A stretch of DNA of 64,000 bases from Dryocosmus kuriphilus (GCA_038277395.1 CM076189.1:110467267-110531266); one strand, 5' to 3'; positions 9,936 to 21,369 are shown, numbered from the stretch's first letter. Notes: generated by a model not told the origin, from the letters alone. A program made the numbers and translations.

Positions 9936-11344
9936 CTGAAGGAAGATATAGGTGAAACACTTTTTTGAGGATATACCTTTATTATCACGAACCCTAGGGT
10001 GCCCAAGAAATGATGAGCCTTCGAATTTTGCAAATGCTATCTCCTAATTTTTAGGATTTAAATTCTCCTCCTCCTCCTCCTCTTTCTCCTCTTTATCACT
10101 TTCCTCCTCCACTTCATCGTCCTTCTTCAGCTCCTCTTCATTCTCCTCGGCCGCAAATTATGTTATGTTTTGAAAGTTTAAGAGCACGAATTGCGAGGTT
10201 CAAACATATCGGAGCGCGAAGCACGACGTCCTCCAGCTCGCGCGCCCTAGGTGCGCTCAACTTTGTGAGCGAAGCGAGCCACGCACGAAGCGCGTGATGA
10301 GAATGTGCGACCGAAGTAAGCAGATTTTTTTAATTCTCTTTCTGGTGCCATATGGAAAGCTTTGATGATTACTTGTAGGAATGAACAAGTCAAAATTTGT
10401 TATATATATTTGTTATAATATATAATAAATAAATAAAATAAATATATTTGTATATTTGTTATAAATCATAAATATAATATTATTTTACACTTACATTCAA
10501 GATGTGCGAAACATACGAAGTATAGAGATATAATATTCGTAAAAACTTTCATTTTTTTAAAGCGGACACGTTGATAAAGTGACGAAAAGTAATTTCTTTG
10601 GGAATGACGTGTATCGACAAATGCCTGCTATATATACTGTCCTTCATTATTTTTATCTTATAATGACTTTTTATTTCTATTTAAAAAAATAATTTTTATC
10701 ATCTTAATGCAATAAAATATTATTCATCCAACTAAACAAATACTTCAAAAATGTTTCCAAGGCTTTTGTTTCAAAATTCTTCAGAACTTCTAAATGAAAA
10801 ATACTGAATAAAATTTTCCGAGTTTCTAAGTCTCTATGAATTAGAAAATCTCTTCTGAGTATCTTTGCATTTTTTAGTACTACTTCAAAATTTTTTGAAA
10901 TTTATTTTAACTTTACCTCATTCTCAGTTTGCCGGAATCCCATTAGACAAGTAGTTTACTTAACGAATTATCATTTTAAACAACTTCTATTTTACGGAAA
11001 TCATTCATTTTTCTGAATTTTTATCTGGCATAATTTTTATTTTCCCGAATTATCTTTCATCACTTTTTATAGTTACAAAGAAAACAATTATATGATATAT
11101 TATTTTAAATACTACACTTAATATATCATAATCACATAATATAATGTCCTTTTTCCCAAATGGCCATCTTTCGTGATTGTCATAATTACAAAAAAAATTA
11201 TATGAAATATTATTTTAAATTTTACTAAATAAAAAACCTACCTTTTTTATTTCAAAACATTTTTTTAACGAATTTTAGATATTTCCAGAAATTTAAAAAT
11301 GTAGGAACGTTAATACTGTCTTACTAAAAATATTTAACACACAG

Positions 11345-11399
<55 letters not shown>

Positions 11400-12450
11400 T
11401 TATATTTTATATAATAATATTTTACTTATAAACTTAATAAATATTATTTTTTATTTTTGTCTTTATTTTAATCGTCTGTTAGAATAAATTTAGAAGGTAT
11501 TTAGAAATTATAAGCTCACTATATTTTATTTTCCCTAATCTTCAGTTTACCGAAATTTTATTTGGCCTAATTCTTATTTGAACGATTCATCATTTAACAC
11601 AATTTCTATTTCACGAATTTTCATTTGTCATAATTTGATTTTTCCATGCTACCGTTTCACATAACTTTAATTGTCCTGAATTTCAATTTGGCATAATTCT
11701 AGTTTTTAAAATGTTCTAATAATAAATCAAAGTCTTGGAAAACCGGAGATTCCGGAGTTGCAAAAATCAATTTTGAAGTCATATTCAATAAAAATAAATA
11801 TTATTATTGATAATCTGGCATTTTCGAGCTTGTCACATGCAATGAATTTGCAAGCTGACACATAAAACCATTTAAACCCTTAAAATCCTTAAGACCCTGA
11901 AAATTCTCGGAAATTCATGGACAAACTTAAGGATCTTACAAAAGGTATTAAAATTTAGAAGGTTGACAATTTTTCTTAACTTCTTTTCCTGTAATCATCA
12001 GTAAAATACCGCGTAAAGTCTTGAAGTCCTTGAAAATACTTGGGAATCCCTGAAAACTTCTAAAATCTTTGCAGATATTTAAAAAGAAAAAGATTTAGAA
12101 AATGTGCAAGCCAAAAAAACTCTTTTAACAACCAATATCAAAATGTAGGTAAAAATTTTTCAATTATAAAAAAAACTCCGCTATCACATTTGGACAAATC
12201 AAAATGAAAACACGGAAAGGCTTCTAAAAAAATTCAAACAAGGAAAACGAAAGGAGAGGAGGGAAAATGTAAGGCAACCAAGCAAATCGCGCATGCTGCC
12301 AACGTTTCCGTGCCCATGCAACACATTTATCAAGGCAAAAAACAAATTATAATTAAAAGTAATATCATCCAGCCAGCTCTGTAACGTTTCCATGGTGTTC
12401 CAATTTTGAGACCTGATTAAAGTAAGTAGTATCAAAATAATAGACACAAT
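9936..12450. other. Intergenic part of the repeated unit (copy 1), no gene
   Basis: Holds a CT-rich tract (10065-10150) and a block near 10150-10340 with TCGGAGCGCGAAGC that recurs at 39420-39530 and 58900-59000. It also holds a block around CCATATGGAAAGCTTTGATG (10350 on) that recurs at 31557, 44097 and 50923. From 11880 there are loose CTTAAAATCC-like words. The single frame at 12199-12468 has no domain. Confidence 0.55.
11350..11393. repeat. (AT)n microsatellite
   Basis: About 22 uninterrupted AT dinucleotides preceded by an ACACAC tract. Simple-sequence repeat in intergenic DNA. Confidence 0.95.
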
Positions 12451-12454
12451 AATA

Positions 12455-13389
12455 CGAGGTGCGATCAAAAAGTAAGGTGACTCTTTATTTTTATCAAAAT
12501 ATATTTATTTATTCATCAATATTGATGCCGTCACCTTCAAAGTAATCCCCCTCGGATATAATACATCTGTGCCAGCGCTTTTTCCAAACCTCAAAGCATT
12601 CCTGATAAGCACTTTTTGGTATAGCCTTTAGCTCTTCCAGCGATGCGGTCTTTATCTCGTCAATCGTCGCAAAACGCCGTCCTTTCATGGGCCTTTTCAG
12701 TTTTTGAAACAGGAAAAAGTCGCAGGGAGCCAAGTCTGGTGAATACGGTGGCTGTGGCATGATTATGGTGTTGTTATTGGCCAAAAAATTACGAACAAGC
12801 AATGACGTGTGAGCTGCCACATTATCGTGCTTTCGGAACAACCTTCGCTGACACACGTCTCATGCCCAACATATCCAATAAAATTGCTTGGCACGAGCCA
12901 AGCGAGATGCCGACATCATCAGCAAATTTTCCAATGGTAATTCGACGATTCTCCAGCAGTATTCTCTTCACTTTTTCAACGTCTTCATCAGTTGTTGACG
13001 TGCTGGGATGTCCAGGGCGAGCTTCGTCATTAACATCTTCTCGGCCTTCCCGAAAGAGCTTGTACCACTTATAAACATTTTTTTACACAGACTACACTCA
13101 CCGTATGCCACTGTCAACATTTCAAGTGTTTGGGAGCACTTACTCCATTTTTTACACAAGAGTGGATGCAATTTTTTCATCCATTTTTTTCTACAGCAGA
13201 AAATCGCCGAGCACGCAAAACACTTCTAACCTTTATGCCTCTCACAAACAAACAAGAAATGCTATATATCTGAAACTGTGAAAATATTTTTGGGACGAGT
13301 GTATCAACATAAGAGAAAAAGAACACGAATATCGACTGTACACATCCCGCGAAATTCACAAAGTCACCTTACTTTTCGATCACACCTCG
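12455..13389 (-). mobile_element. mariner copy M1, internally deleted
   Basis: Terminal inverted repeats CGAGGTGCGATCAAAAAGTA and its near complement, flanked by TA on both sides (12453-12454 and 13390-13391). Length 935 bp against 1324 bp for the full-length relative at 33340-34663. An internal deletion joins the sequence after the FVPK-like segment directly to the HDNAPAH segment. It is inserted in a PLE remnant that continues at 13392. Confidence 0.9.
12509..13180 (-). pseudogene. mariner transposase (DD34D), deleted and frameshifted
   Basis: The N-terminal part reads SKCSQTLEMLTVAYGECSL and the helix-turn-helix DVGISLGSCQAIL (shifted frames). The C-terminal part is open at 12509-12856: DNVAAHTSLLVRNFL, then QPPYSPDLAPCDFFLF, ending in GDYFEGDGINIDE. 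The deletion removed the first catalytic Asp (GYD motif); the later pair keeps the 34-residue spacing although DNAPAH has become DNVAAH. Not functional. Confidence 0.85.
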
Positions 13390-13391
13390 TA

Positions 13392-14125
13392 AACATTATA
13401 GATGAAAAGGTAAGAAAACAAGCACGCACTGACCCAGGAGCAAAGAGTACCAATAAAAAAGCATCAAAACAACCATTTAACTTATCTAAATCTGTCCTTA
13501 TATTTACAGCTAACTCATTTTGTTTTTTATTATAAAGCGTTTCCATCAATTCTCTCTTACTCTTATCATTCTCATACTGCAAATCTGAACACCATCCCAA
13601 TCAGTAGAAACATTCGGTACATTCCATAATATGTCTAGCAAGAGCACTGCGATAGGAACGTTTCAAAAATTTATCATTCTTATGTTCCTCCACCGAAGTA
13701 TTAAGAAGTCTACCAGTCTGTGTCAAATAAGACATTCAACACTTCTTGCAAATGCTTGGATAAACTATCGCATCCTTTTCAAACTTTCTAAGGGATCTCT
13801 ACCAAAAGTTGCTAATAAGTTCATTTTAAAAGGAACTCCAAAAACTCACGGATCTTGTGCTCCATCAACATAAATTGAATAGGCTTAGTTTGACCAAAGT
13901 ATGGCAGAACAAAGGTGTGAGAATATTCAGACTCTCTCTCTTCTTATTGAGTATAAGGGAATAAACAATTCTTATGTTTGCTTTTAATTTTTCAATTCTA
14001 ATCTTTATACATTTCTCAATCAAATTTTGTAGGTAATGATTCAAAAGCAATGTATCCCTGAATATATTCAAATTCTGTGTGTGAAAAGACTCATGTGGTA
14101 GATCCATATCTCTGTCAGCCAACCC
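13392..14125 (-). pseudogene. PLE C-terminal remnant P4 (RT thumb and GIY-YIG)
   Basis: The frame at 13865-14122 reads DLPHESFHTQNLNIFRDTLL and LNHYLQNLIEKCIKIRIEKL, the pattern seen in PLEs after the palm domain. Continuing down to 13600 through frameshifts comes TGRLLNTSVEEHKNDKF, which resembles the GIY-YIG core QTGR...EH. Many stops. It ends where mariner M1 inserted. Moderate certainty, because no catalytic RT motif is left. Confidence 0.5.
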
Positions 14126-14393
14126 ATTAATTACATTAATTTTATTTTGTATGGAGTGTGCGCAAGAAATTTAATTTTTTGCGGACGTCGATGCAGGCGT
14201 TCATGGCGGCCTAAATCGACATTTCTCGCAGTAAGCGGTTGTATGTAAAAATATGGGCGAATACAGTTAATTCTACATAATAAATTCTTATAATTTATTT
14301 GAAAGTTTTTTGAAGTAGCTAGTAGAATTGGAGAAAAAACCGTGCATAGTGAAAAATAAATGAATTAAAGCAAGTTGTGTGACACAAGAGAAC

Positions 14394-14620
14394 ATGTCGA
14401 CAATGACGGGTCGACAGTCTAATACTAACTATTGTGTTTTTAGCTGTCCTAACAGTTAGAAAAACAAAATAATGTTCATATGTATACGTTCCCAATAGCT
14501 AAGTACAAGCAGGAACGTCGTCAGCAGCGGCTCTTGGCAATAAACAGAAAGAATTATGCATGACATAACCCGCAAAAATTGTTTTGGTGCTCTCTAATGC
14601 ATAATCTTTCTGATATGGAG
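14394..14620 (+). pseudogene. THAP zinc-finger remnant
   Basis: From ATG 14394: NYCVFSCPNS (C-x3-C), stop, then in another frame NVHMYTFPIAKYKQERRQQR with the THAP-typical FP, then LLAINRKNYA, and after further breaks LFWCSLMH, matching the final C-x2-H. Spacing and order fit the C2CH THAP domain. Known: THAP domains occur in P-element and other transposases and in some host genes. It lies just outside the left inverted repeat of the next element, so it is probably an older fragment. Confidence 0.5.
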
Positions 14621-14748
14621 AAACTGGTTTATGATCGAAAATTGTGATTAAGATGATTATTTCACAGCTTTTCTATACATTTGCATGCACTGCTTTTAAT
14701 CTAACCCACAAAATATCTCGTGAAAAATATTTATATATATATATATAT

Positions 14749-15290
14749 GAGCGGCCGGATGCAATAACCAGACATAAATTTCTTGCACGGGATAGAGTTG
14801 GCCCCTGACCACTAAAAACCAGAAATCAAATTTTTGATTTTTGGAAAGTATATTATTATAGGAAATCAAATTATGCATCTTTTTTCCTCCTTCGAAAAAT
14901 GTATATGTTTAATAGTTTTTAAACTAAGTGTAAAAAATGATTTTTTTTCGAAATCGATTTTTACTTTACTTTTTCTTCTTCAACTCGCGCTCATTTCGTT
15001 AGTTTTTGGAATTTTTGATTGGAAATTGTTTAAAATATTCTTTATAGTATTAGCTTTATGGCTGTATGGGTAAAACTTATATCTTTATTTATAATAATAT
15101 AAAAAATTATTTGATAAGTAAATCACTAAATTCATTTCACATAATGCTTGAGCGCTTCGTTTATCGAGGAAAGTTTAAGTAAATAAGAAGTTTCAGCGGG
15201 AAGGTTGTTAAGTAAGGTATAGAGAAGTTTTCTGTGAAGCCTTTTTTCAAATGAATCAATAAAAGTATGCACATTTAACTTCAAGCGTGC
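14749..15290. repeat. Left terminal inverted repeat of L1
   Basis: Matches 17757-18314 in inverse orientation with scattered substitutions and small indels. It contains the first part of a minus-strand frame that is also conserved in the right arm. Confidence 0.85.
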
Positions 15291-15422
15291 GATTATCATC
15301 CTAGGGTTTATACTGTGCTGCGGTGACGAACTTGCCGTTTGGAGGGTTAATGAAGTCAAAAAACAATTATATGACCTCCACACGTCCTTCATACTACTTT
15401 CTTCTAAAAGCAGTATAAACAT
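15132..15422 (-). CDS. Small ORF inside left TIR of L1, unrecognised
   Basis: 96 residues ending DSFEKRLHRKLLYTLLNN and SSINEALKHYVK. The equivalent frame in the right arm (17658-17930) reads DSFEKRLHRKLLNTLLNN with the same ending. Differences between the two are few and mostly conservative, and both keep the frame and stop. That could mean real coding use, or simply recent homogenisation of the arms. Not recognised. Confidence 0.35.
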   Translation of the reverse strand: MFILLLEESSMKDVWRSYNCFLTSLTLQTASSSPQHSINPRMIIARLKLNVHTFIDSFEKRLHRKLLYTLLNNLPAETSYLLKLSSINEALKHYVK

Positions 15423-15570
15423 AATATTGATTTGTATCTTGAAAGAAAGCAGATCATTGTCCTTTGGGCCACTTAAGTGTTCAGTTCCTGTGCGAACATT
15501 GAGTTTTAATTAATATTTAAAGTAAAATTAGTCATTTTCTTAATATTAAGACGGATTTTTGTACTTAAAA

Positions 15571-17410
15571 ATGGAAAGAGAAGAACAAGGTCCTTCTAGA
15601 GGTAGAAACCGAATAAAGGCAGAAAAATCATGGGCTAGGAATGTTAAGAAAAGGTGCAAAAATAACGTATGTATAGAGTTTACACAATCTTTTTTGTTGA
15701 ACAATTTAAAAATTAAAAAAAATTTATATTAATAAATCGTGAATAAATATGTTGAGAAAATTTTTTTAAACACAGAGCAAAGAATACGTCACAATGTCTC
15801 AAAAGCTTGCTCCTGAAAAAATTTGGGTACCAATTGAAGATTGCTGTAAGAAAGAATGCTTCCTGAATTTTTCAACTTCCGTTCAAAAACAATTTCATGA
15901 TAATTTCTGGAAACTCGGAGACTACGATAAGCAAAATATTTTTCTTCGTTCGCTAATAAAATTTAAGGATCCTGAGAAAGTAAAAGCTACCGTAGTTACG
16001 CGTTTAGTTGTATGGGAATATTATTTTCCAACTGATGAAAAGTATATTAAGGTATGTAAAACGTTCATGTATGAAAGTCTCGGTTTAGGGAAAGCAGGGA
16101 TAGAATGTCTTAAAAAAAAATTTTTAAGGAACGACAATAATTATTGTTTCGGTGATCAGAGAGGGAAACATGAAAATCACACCGTTAAATTGACTGATCA
16201 AGTAAAAGAATTAATAAAACTTCATTGTATGTCCATACAGCATCAGGAATCGCATTATAGAAGAGAGTCGACATCTCTAAATTACATTATAAACCCGGAA
16301 ATGAATTTAAAGAAAATGTACACCGAATTTTTGAACTTTCATTTCGTTAAGACAGGGATAAAGCTAGATTTAAGTGAAACCACATACAGCAAATTTTTTA
16401 ATCGTCGCATAAATTTTACATTTAAATTGCCGAGAACGGATGTTTGCAATGAATGCTATGTAAGTTCCTTACAATCCACAGAATCTGAGAAAATTGTGAA
16501 TCACAAACGAGAGGTTAAAGAGTACCAGGCTTTGAGAAAAAAATTACTTTCAGAACAAAATGTGCTTTGTTGCGAATTTGATTACGCGCAAAACCTTCCG
16601 TTACCAAAAATCCCAGTTTCAGAAGAGTTTTACAAGCGATTACTCTGGTTATATTTATTTAGTGTGCACGTATTTACTTCCAAAAACAGATACATGTTTC
16701 CTTTTTTAGAAAGCAGTGGGAAGAAGGGGGCGAATACTATGTGTAGCTTTTTGCGATATGCTCTAGGAAAAGAATTTGATGAAACTGGTTTTAAAAGAAT
16801 TATACTTTTCTCTGATGCAGCGAGTGGACAAAATCGAAATTATACAGTATTTGCCTTCTTATAGACCCTGTGTATTGATCTCCAAGTCGAAATCTGGCAT
16901 GTATTTCCCGTTCGTGGTCACTCCTACTGCCAGTGCGATCGAAACTTTGGCATGTACTCCCAAAAAAAGAGAAAACTAGAACAAATTGAAACGCAGGCAA
17001 AATATATTCAACTCATCAGGGACTCTCATGATCCCCCATTTATCATGGTTGAATCGGGAAATAATATTTTACATGACTTTGAAAAAACATTTAAAGGAAG
17101 TGTACGAATTCCAAAAGCTATGAGAATAAATCAAGCTTGCTTGATTAAATATTCTCCGGACGGTGTAAAACTTTACGACAATTATAAAGAAGAACATTCT
17201 TCTTTATTTAAAATAAATCCAGGCATTAAACCCAGGGACGTAAAACAAATTTCTCCTCTAGCTGTCGGTATCACGAAAATAAAAATGAATGATGTGAAAA
17301 GTTTACTGCGGTATGTTTCACCTGAAGGACAACAATTCTTTAATGATTGTTTCAAGTCGATAACTAGCGACAAAGAAGCGGAGGACACCATTTTATCCGA
17401 CGACGAATAA
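15571..17410 (+). pseudogene. L1 transposase-like gene, two exons, one in-frame stop
   Basis: Exon 1 (15571-15666) encodes MEREEQGPSRGRNRIKAEKS and ends in phase at a GTATGT donor. The intron is 15667-15775 (109 bp, ending TTAAACACAG). Exon 2 (15776-17410) continues in frame into SKEYVTMSQKLAPEK. Motifs: Cys pair VCNECY; CEFDYAQNLPLPKIP; LFSDAASGQNRN; FPVRGHSYCQCDRNFG. The three Asp-bearing segments look like an RNase-H-fold transposase core (inference). A single TAG at 16862-16864 lies between VFAFL and TLCIDLQVEIWHVF, and homology-like sequence runs straight through it. The C-terminus is acidic (DTILSDDE). I recognise the pattern from insect and cnidarian mobile-element proteins but cannot name the superfamily. 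Confidence 0.75.
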
Positions 17411-17657
17411 AGTCCATATTTTCAGATTCATAAAAAAAGATTATTAAATATGTATAGATTAAATTGATTACATATAGAATATGTTTGTTTAATTATTTTA
17501 TAATCAACATGCTACAAAATGGAAATCTGTAAATTTATTATTCCACAATCAGCACTGCGATTTAAAAGATCTCACTGAATATTTATACAAATTGTATTGA
17601 ACTATGTATTAATTCTGCCTTAAAAATATATTCCTTTATGAAATAAAGTTCGATATT

Positions 17658-17930
17658 TTGATACTATTAAAAATGTTAGTGTTGTTTATTTTCGATTGTA
17701 TCGCATTAGCTTGCATTCGCGGCAATGTTCTAGGGCTGACGCGGCGCGGCGACGGCTTAATACTCGCGCGCTTGAAGTTTAATGTGTCTAGTTTTTTACC
17801 TGTTGATTCATTTGAAAAAAGGCTTCACAGAAAACTTCTTAATACCTTACTAAACAACTTTCCCGCTGAAAGTTCTTATTTACTTAAACTTTCCTCGATA
17901 AACGAAGCTCTCAAGCATTATGTGAAATGA
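17658..17930 (+). CDS. Small ORF inside right TIR of L1, unrecognised
   Basis: 90 residues. The last about 55 (RLKFNVSSFL ... SINEALKHYVK) mirror the left-arm frame at 15132-15422. The first part (MILLKMLVLFIFDCIALACI) is hydrophobic but not conserved in the left arm, so the start is uncertain. Function unknown; see the left-arm entry for the alternatives. Confidence 0.35.
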   Translation: MILLKMLVLFIFDCIALACIRGNVLGLTRRGDGLILARLKFNVSSFLPVDSFEKRLHRKLLNTLLNNFPAESSYLLKLSSINEALKHYVK

Positions 17931-18314
17931 ATTAGTGATTTACTTATCAAATAATTTTTTATATTATTATAAATAAATATATAAAATTTTTACTCATACA
18001 GCCATAAAACTAATACTATGAAGAATATTGTAAACAATTTTCAATAAAAAATTCCAAAAACTAACGAATTGAGCGCGAGTTGAAGACAAAAAGTAAAGTA
18101 AAAATCGATTTCGAAAAAAAAATCATTTTTTACACTTAGTTTAAAAACTATTCAACATATACATTTTTCGAAGAAGAAAAAAAGATGCATAATTTAATTT
18201 CCTATAATAATGTACTTACCAAAAATCAAAAATTTGACTTCTGGTTTTTAGTGGTCAGGGGCCAACTCCATCCCGTGCAAGCAATTTATGTCTGGTTATT
18301 GCATCCGGCCGCTC
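17757..18314. repeat. Right terminal inverted repeat of L1
   Basis: Inverse of 14749-15290. It ends TTGCATCCGGCCGCTC followed by ATATATATATA. Confidence 0.85.
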
Positions 18315-18901
18315 ATATATATATACAGGGTGAGTCATTTTAATTTAACCAGTCAATTATTTCGTTAACCATAAGGGTAGGAGAAAAATGTTTAGGACAA
18401 AACTTGTAGGTTACAGAGGGGGCCAAATGGCGGTGACCTTTCCCTTGACCTTGAGGTCAAGGATCAATGTCATTTGAAGGTCATCTTTCGTTTTTTGAAT
18501 AGAAACCCCTATTTTTTACCTCACATTCTGAAAGAGCGAGAAATTTTACGTTGAGATATGTGCCCATGTTTAGAGGTAAAATTGACGCGTATGGGTCAAA
18601 ATTCCTGCTAAAAGAGTCAGCATTGAGGTGGGAGAACCTGGGCCGGGGGTCGTTTTGTGAAAATAAACCTTTACAACATTTGTTCGGTTTGTTGGAGGTT
18701 ACATTATTATGACCTTGGATTTGACCTTCACCCATACGTTCAAGGTCATTTCAAGGTCAACTTTACGTCTTATTCATAATTCAAAAGAATACAGAATTTT
18801 TAAGAGTAACTCTGGTAAGAATCAACGGCTTCAGAACTTGTGAGCTTCTAATGACCTTGAACGTATGGGTGAGGGTCAAATCCAAGGTTCTAAAAATAAA
18901 T

Positions 18902-19548
18902 GGTGAAATAGTGAATAATAGACAAATTTGAAAATCTTGGGGTTAACTATGTCTTTTAAATGGTAAACTCCCTAGTCAATTTGTAAAGCCCTTAAGATTA
19001 ACCTTTATTTATTTCTTTAAGGGTGTATCAGACCAATGTATTTTTTAAATACAGTTCTATTGACATTGATAGTAATAAATGTATCAACATTTTTTGTATT
19101 GTTCATAATTATTAATAAATTTTAATTATTCAAAATTGGCTGCAATTCGATAACCAATCTGCTAAATTAATGATTCTACATATTAAGTACTCATCTAAAT
19201 TGCTGCGAACAAACATACAAAGAAATAAGACAGAAAAAATTAAGTACATAAAAATACATTTGTCGAATGAAAAATGTATTACTTCTTGAAAATTGTTTAT
19301 AAAGTAATCAAAGCACGTTTGGGTGTCATTTCTAAAATTTGGAAAACGCTGTCGCAACTACTTTTGTTTAAATTACGTTAGTGTTCATAGACATTGTTAG
19401 AGTCAGTTAATGGTTGTGTTCATGGACATTGTATTACTATTCTTATTTTTCGGTAATCGCTATACGCTGCTATTCAGTTTTTAACATTTTTCTACGATAT
19501 TTATCTTTCTTGATTAGCATTCGTCTGTTTTAAGAATAGCTCCTAAAC
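18902..19548. other. AT-rich leader of the DD41D element, no gene
   Basis: No coding signal. It includes a near-duplicate pair GTGTTCATAGACATTGTT / GTGTTCATGGACATTG at 19380-19430. Confidence 0.4.
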
Positions 19549-20612
19549 ATGGCTGACTATGCCCCAACAGAGATAGTTGATATGTTGTTGATTTTAGGAG
19601 AATGTCATGGTAGTTATCGTGCAGCCTCAAGACTATACGGAATTCGATACCCACAAAGGCGTCATCCTAGTCACGTTACCATCCGTGCACTTGAACAAAG
19701 AGCTCGAAATGGACATCTACGAAGAACTCGAGAAAGACATGAGGATGATGATAGGGATGTTAACGTTTTAGTTGTCTTAGGATTCGTTCACCTAAATCCT
19801 CATATCAGTACCGGACAAATAGAGAGACAAACAGGAATACCTCAGAGAACAGTTATCAGAATTTTGCGAAGAAATAGATATCGTGCCTATTATATTACTT
19901 TAACGCAAGCATTAACTCCTAATGATATGAGTAATAAGATATTTTTCTGTCAATGGGCTTTTCAATTGGTCTTACAGTATCCGAATTTTTTCAATTATGT
20001 CCTTTTCACTGATGAAGCTAAATTTCATAATACTGGTGAGTTGAATCGTCATAGCTGCCATTACTGGTCTGATCAGAATCCTCACTGGTACAGACCAGTG
20101 GATAATCAACATCGATGGAAAGTGTATATGTTTGGTGTGGAATAATTAATGGTTATCTCATCGGGACATTCCTTCTCGAAGCAAATGTAAATTCATATGT
20201 CTTTTTAGAGCTTTTAAGGGATCATCTTCCACTTCTACTTGAAGATGTGGATCTTGAAACTAGACGCAGAATGTGGATACAACTTGATGGTGCACCAGCA
20301 CATTATGCTCGAATTGTGCGAGCGTTTTTAAATGCTCACTACCGAGATAGGTGGATTGGAAGAGCTGGTCCAGTTAGTTGGCCTCCAAAATCACCTGACT
20401 TAACTTCTCCAGATTTTTTTCTTTGGGGATACCTCAAAAATACTGTGTATCCCGAAGCACCCACAACACAGGAGAATATTATACAAAGGATTAGAGTTGA
20501 GTTTACAGAAATTCCCAGAGAAGTCTTACTGGGTAAAGCTGAAAGTTTTGAACAGAGGCTCAGGCAGTGCCTTGAAGTTAATGGTAATAACTTCGAGCAA
20601 AACCGATACTAG
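19549..20612 (+). pseudogene. DD41D transposase, one frameshift
   Basis: Frame 1 (19549-20145): an N-terminal helix-turn-helix (MLLILGECHGSYRAASRLYG), a second HTH (GQIERQTGIPQRTVIRILRR) and the first catalytic Asp in VLFTDEAKFH. Frame 2 (20115-20612): VWCGIINGYLIG, the second Asp in IQLDGAPAHYARIV, and the third in SPDLTSPDFFLWGYL. The last two Asp are separated by 41 residues, the DD41D spacing of the Tc1/mariner superfamily. A single 1-nt indel near 20128 breaks the gene between KVYMF and VWCGI. Otherwise full length at about 350 residues. Confidence 0.85.
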
Positions 20613-20671
20613 TAATAACTTCGAGCAAAACCGATAACAAATGATTTCTTTTCATTGTCTCATCATTAATT

Positions 20672-20836
20672 GTGAGAGGCAAGGGGACTCACGTTAACAA
20701 AGCACCCCGGTTCGTGAGAGGCAAGGGGACTCACGTAAATAAAGCACCCCGGATTGTGAGAGGCAAGGGCACTCACGTTAATAAAGCACCCCGGATCGTG
20801 AGAGGCAAGGGGACTCACGTTATTAAAGCACCCCAA
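20672..20836. repeat. 42-bp tandem repeat, four units, each able to fold
   Basis: Four successive units begin GTGAGAGGCAAGGGGACTCA and contain AAAGCACCCCGG; substitutions are few. Each unit has GTGAG...CTCAC, a potential 5-bp hairpin stem. The repeated portion fills the period, so there is no unique spacer. It lies 3' of the DD41D transposase. Confidence 0.9.
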
Positions 20837-21369
20837 AGGGATTAGAGCCTACTACGTCCTCGTCGTTACTCCTGGGTTAGGCTAAAAGTAGGGTTTATCA
20901 TTTAAAAAAAACATACATGTATGGGTGAAGGTCAAATCCAAGGTCATAACAATGTAACCTCCAACAAATCGAACAACTGTTGTAAAGGCTTATTTTCACA
21001 AAACGACCCCCGGTCCAGGTTCTCCCACCTCAATGCTGACTCTTTTAGCAGGAATTTTGACCCATACGCGTCAACTTTACCTCTAAACATGGGCACATGT
21101 CTCAACGCAAAATTTCTCGCTCTTTTTTCAGAATCTGAAGTAAAAAATAGGGGTTTCTATTCAAAAAACAAAAGATGACCTTCAAATGACATTGATCCTT
21201 GACTTCAAGGTCAAGGGCTAGGTCACCATCAGTTGGCCCCCTCTAACGGACGCTTCAGCCTAAGCCAGGGTCAGGTTTTAAGGAAAGATAGGCATTTTCT
21301 CTGAGTACAAGAGGTGCAAACTCGATTTATTTGACATCATATTTTGTATTTACAATCGTAACGAGGTCT

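Larger units (their letters stand above)
14749..18314 (+). mobile_element. Long-TIR DNA transposon L1 with two-exon transposase
   Basis: 3566 bp bounded by inverted repeats starting GAGCGGCCGGATGCAATAAC at 14749 and ending with the complement at 18314. Both ends sit in (AT)n, so the target duplication (TA or longer) cannot be resolved. The inverted arms are about 540-560 bp each. The interior holds one transposase-like gene (15571-17410). The arms are diverged but align along their length. Confidence 0.85.
18326..21247 (+). mobile_element. DD41D-type element between long inverted arms, right end truncated
   Basis: Left end CAGGGTGAGTCATTTTAATT at 18326 after TA. An arm of about 335 bp (18414-18750, rich in GACCTTGACC-like words) matches 20920-21247 in inverse orientation. 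The right arm stops at about 21247, so the matching outer end is missing. A DD41D transposase (19549-20612) lies between the arms. A short extra inverse copy of 18712-18748 sits at 18851-18888. Whether arms and transposase form one element is inferred. Confidence 0.55.

Noticed and set aside
12802..13535. Plus-strand frames across mariner M1 and the adjacent PLE remnant
   Set aside because: Antisense shadows of the minus-strand transposase and of the PLE remnant.
20672..20836. CRISPR-like array (regular repeats with a small palindrome)
   Set aside because: The whole 42-bp period is conserved, so there are no variable spacers, and the context is a eukaryotic transposon.
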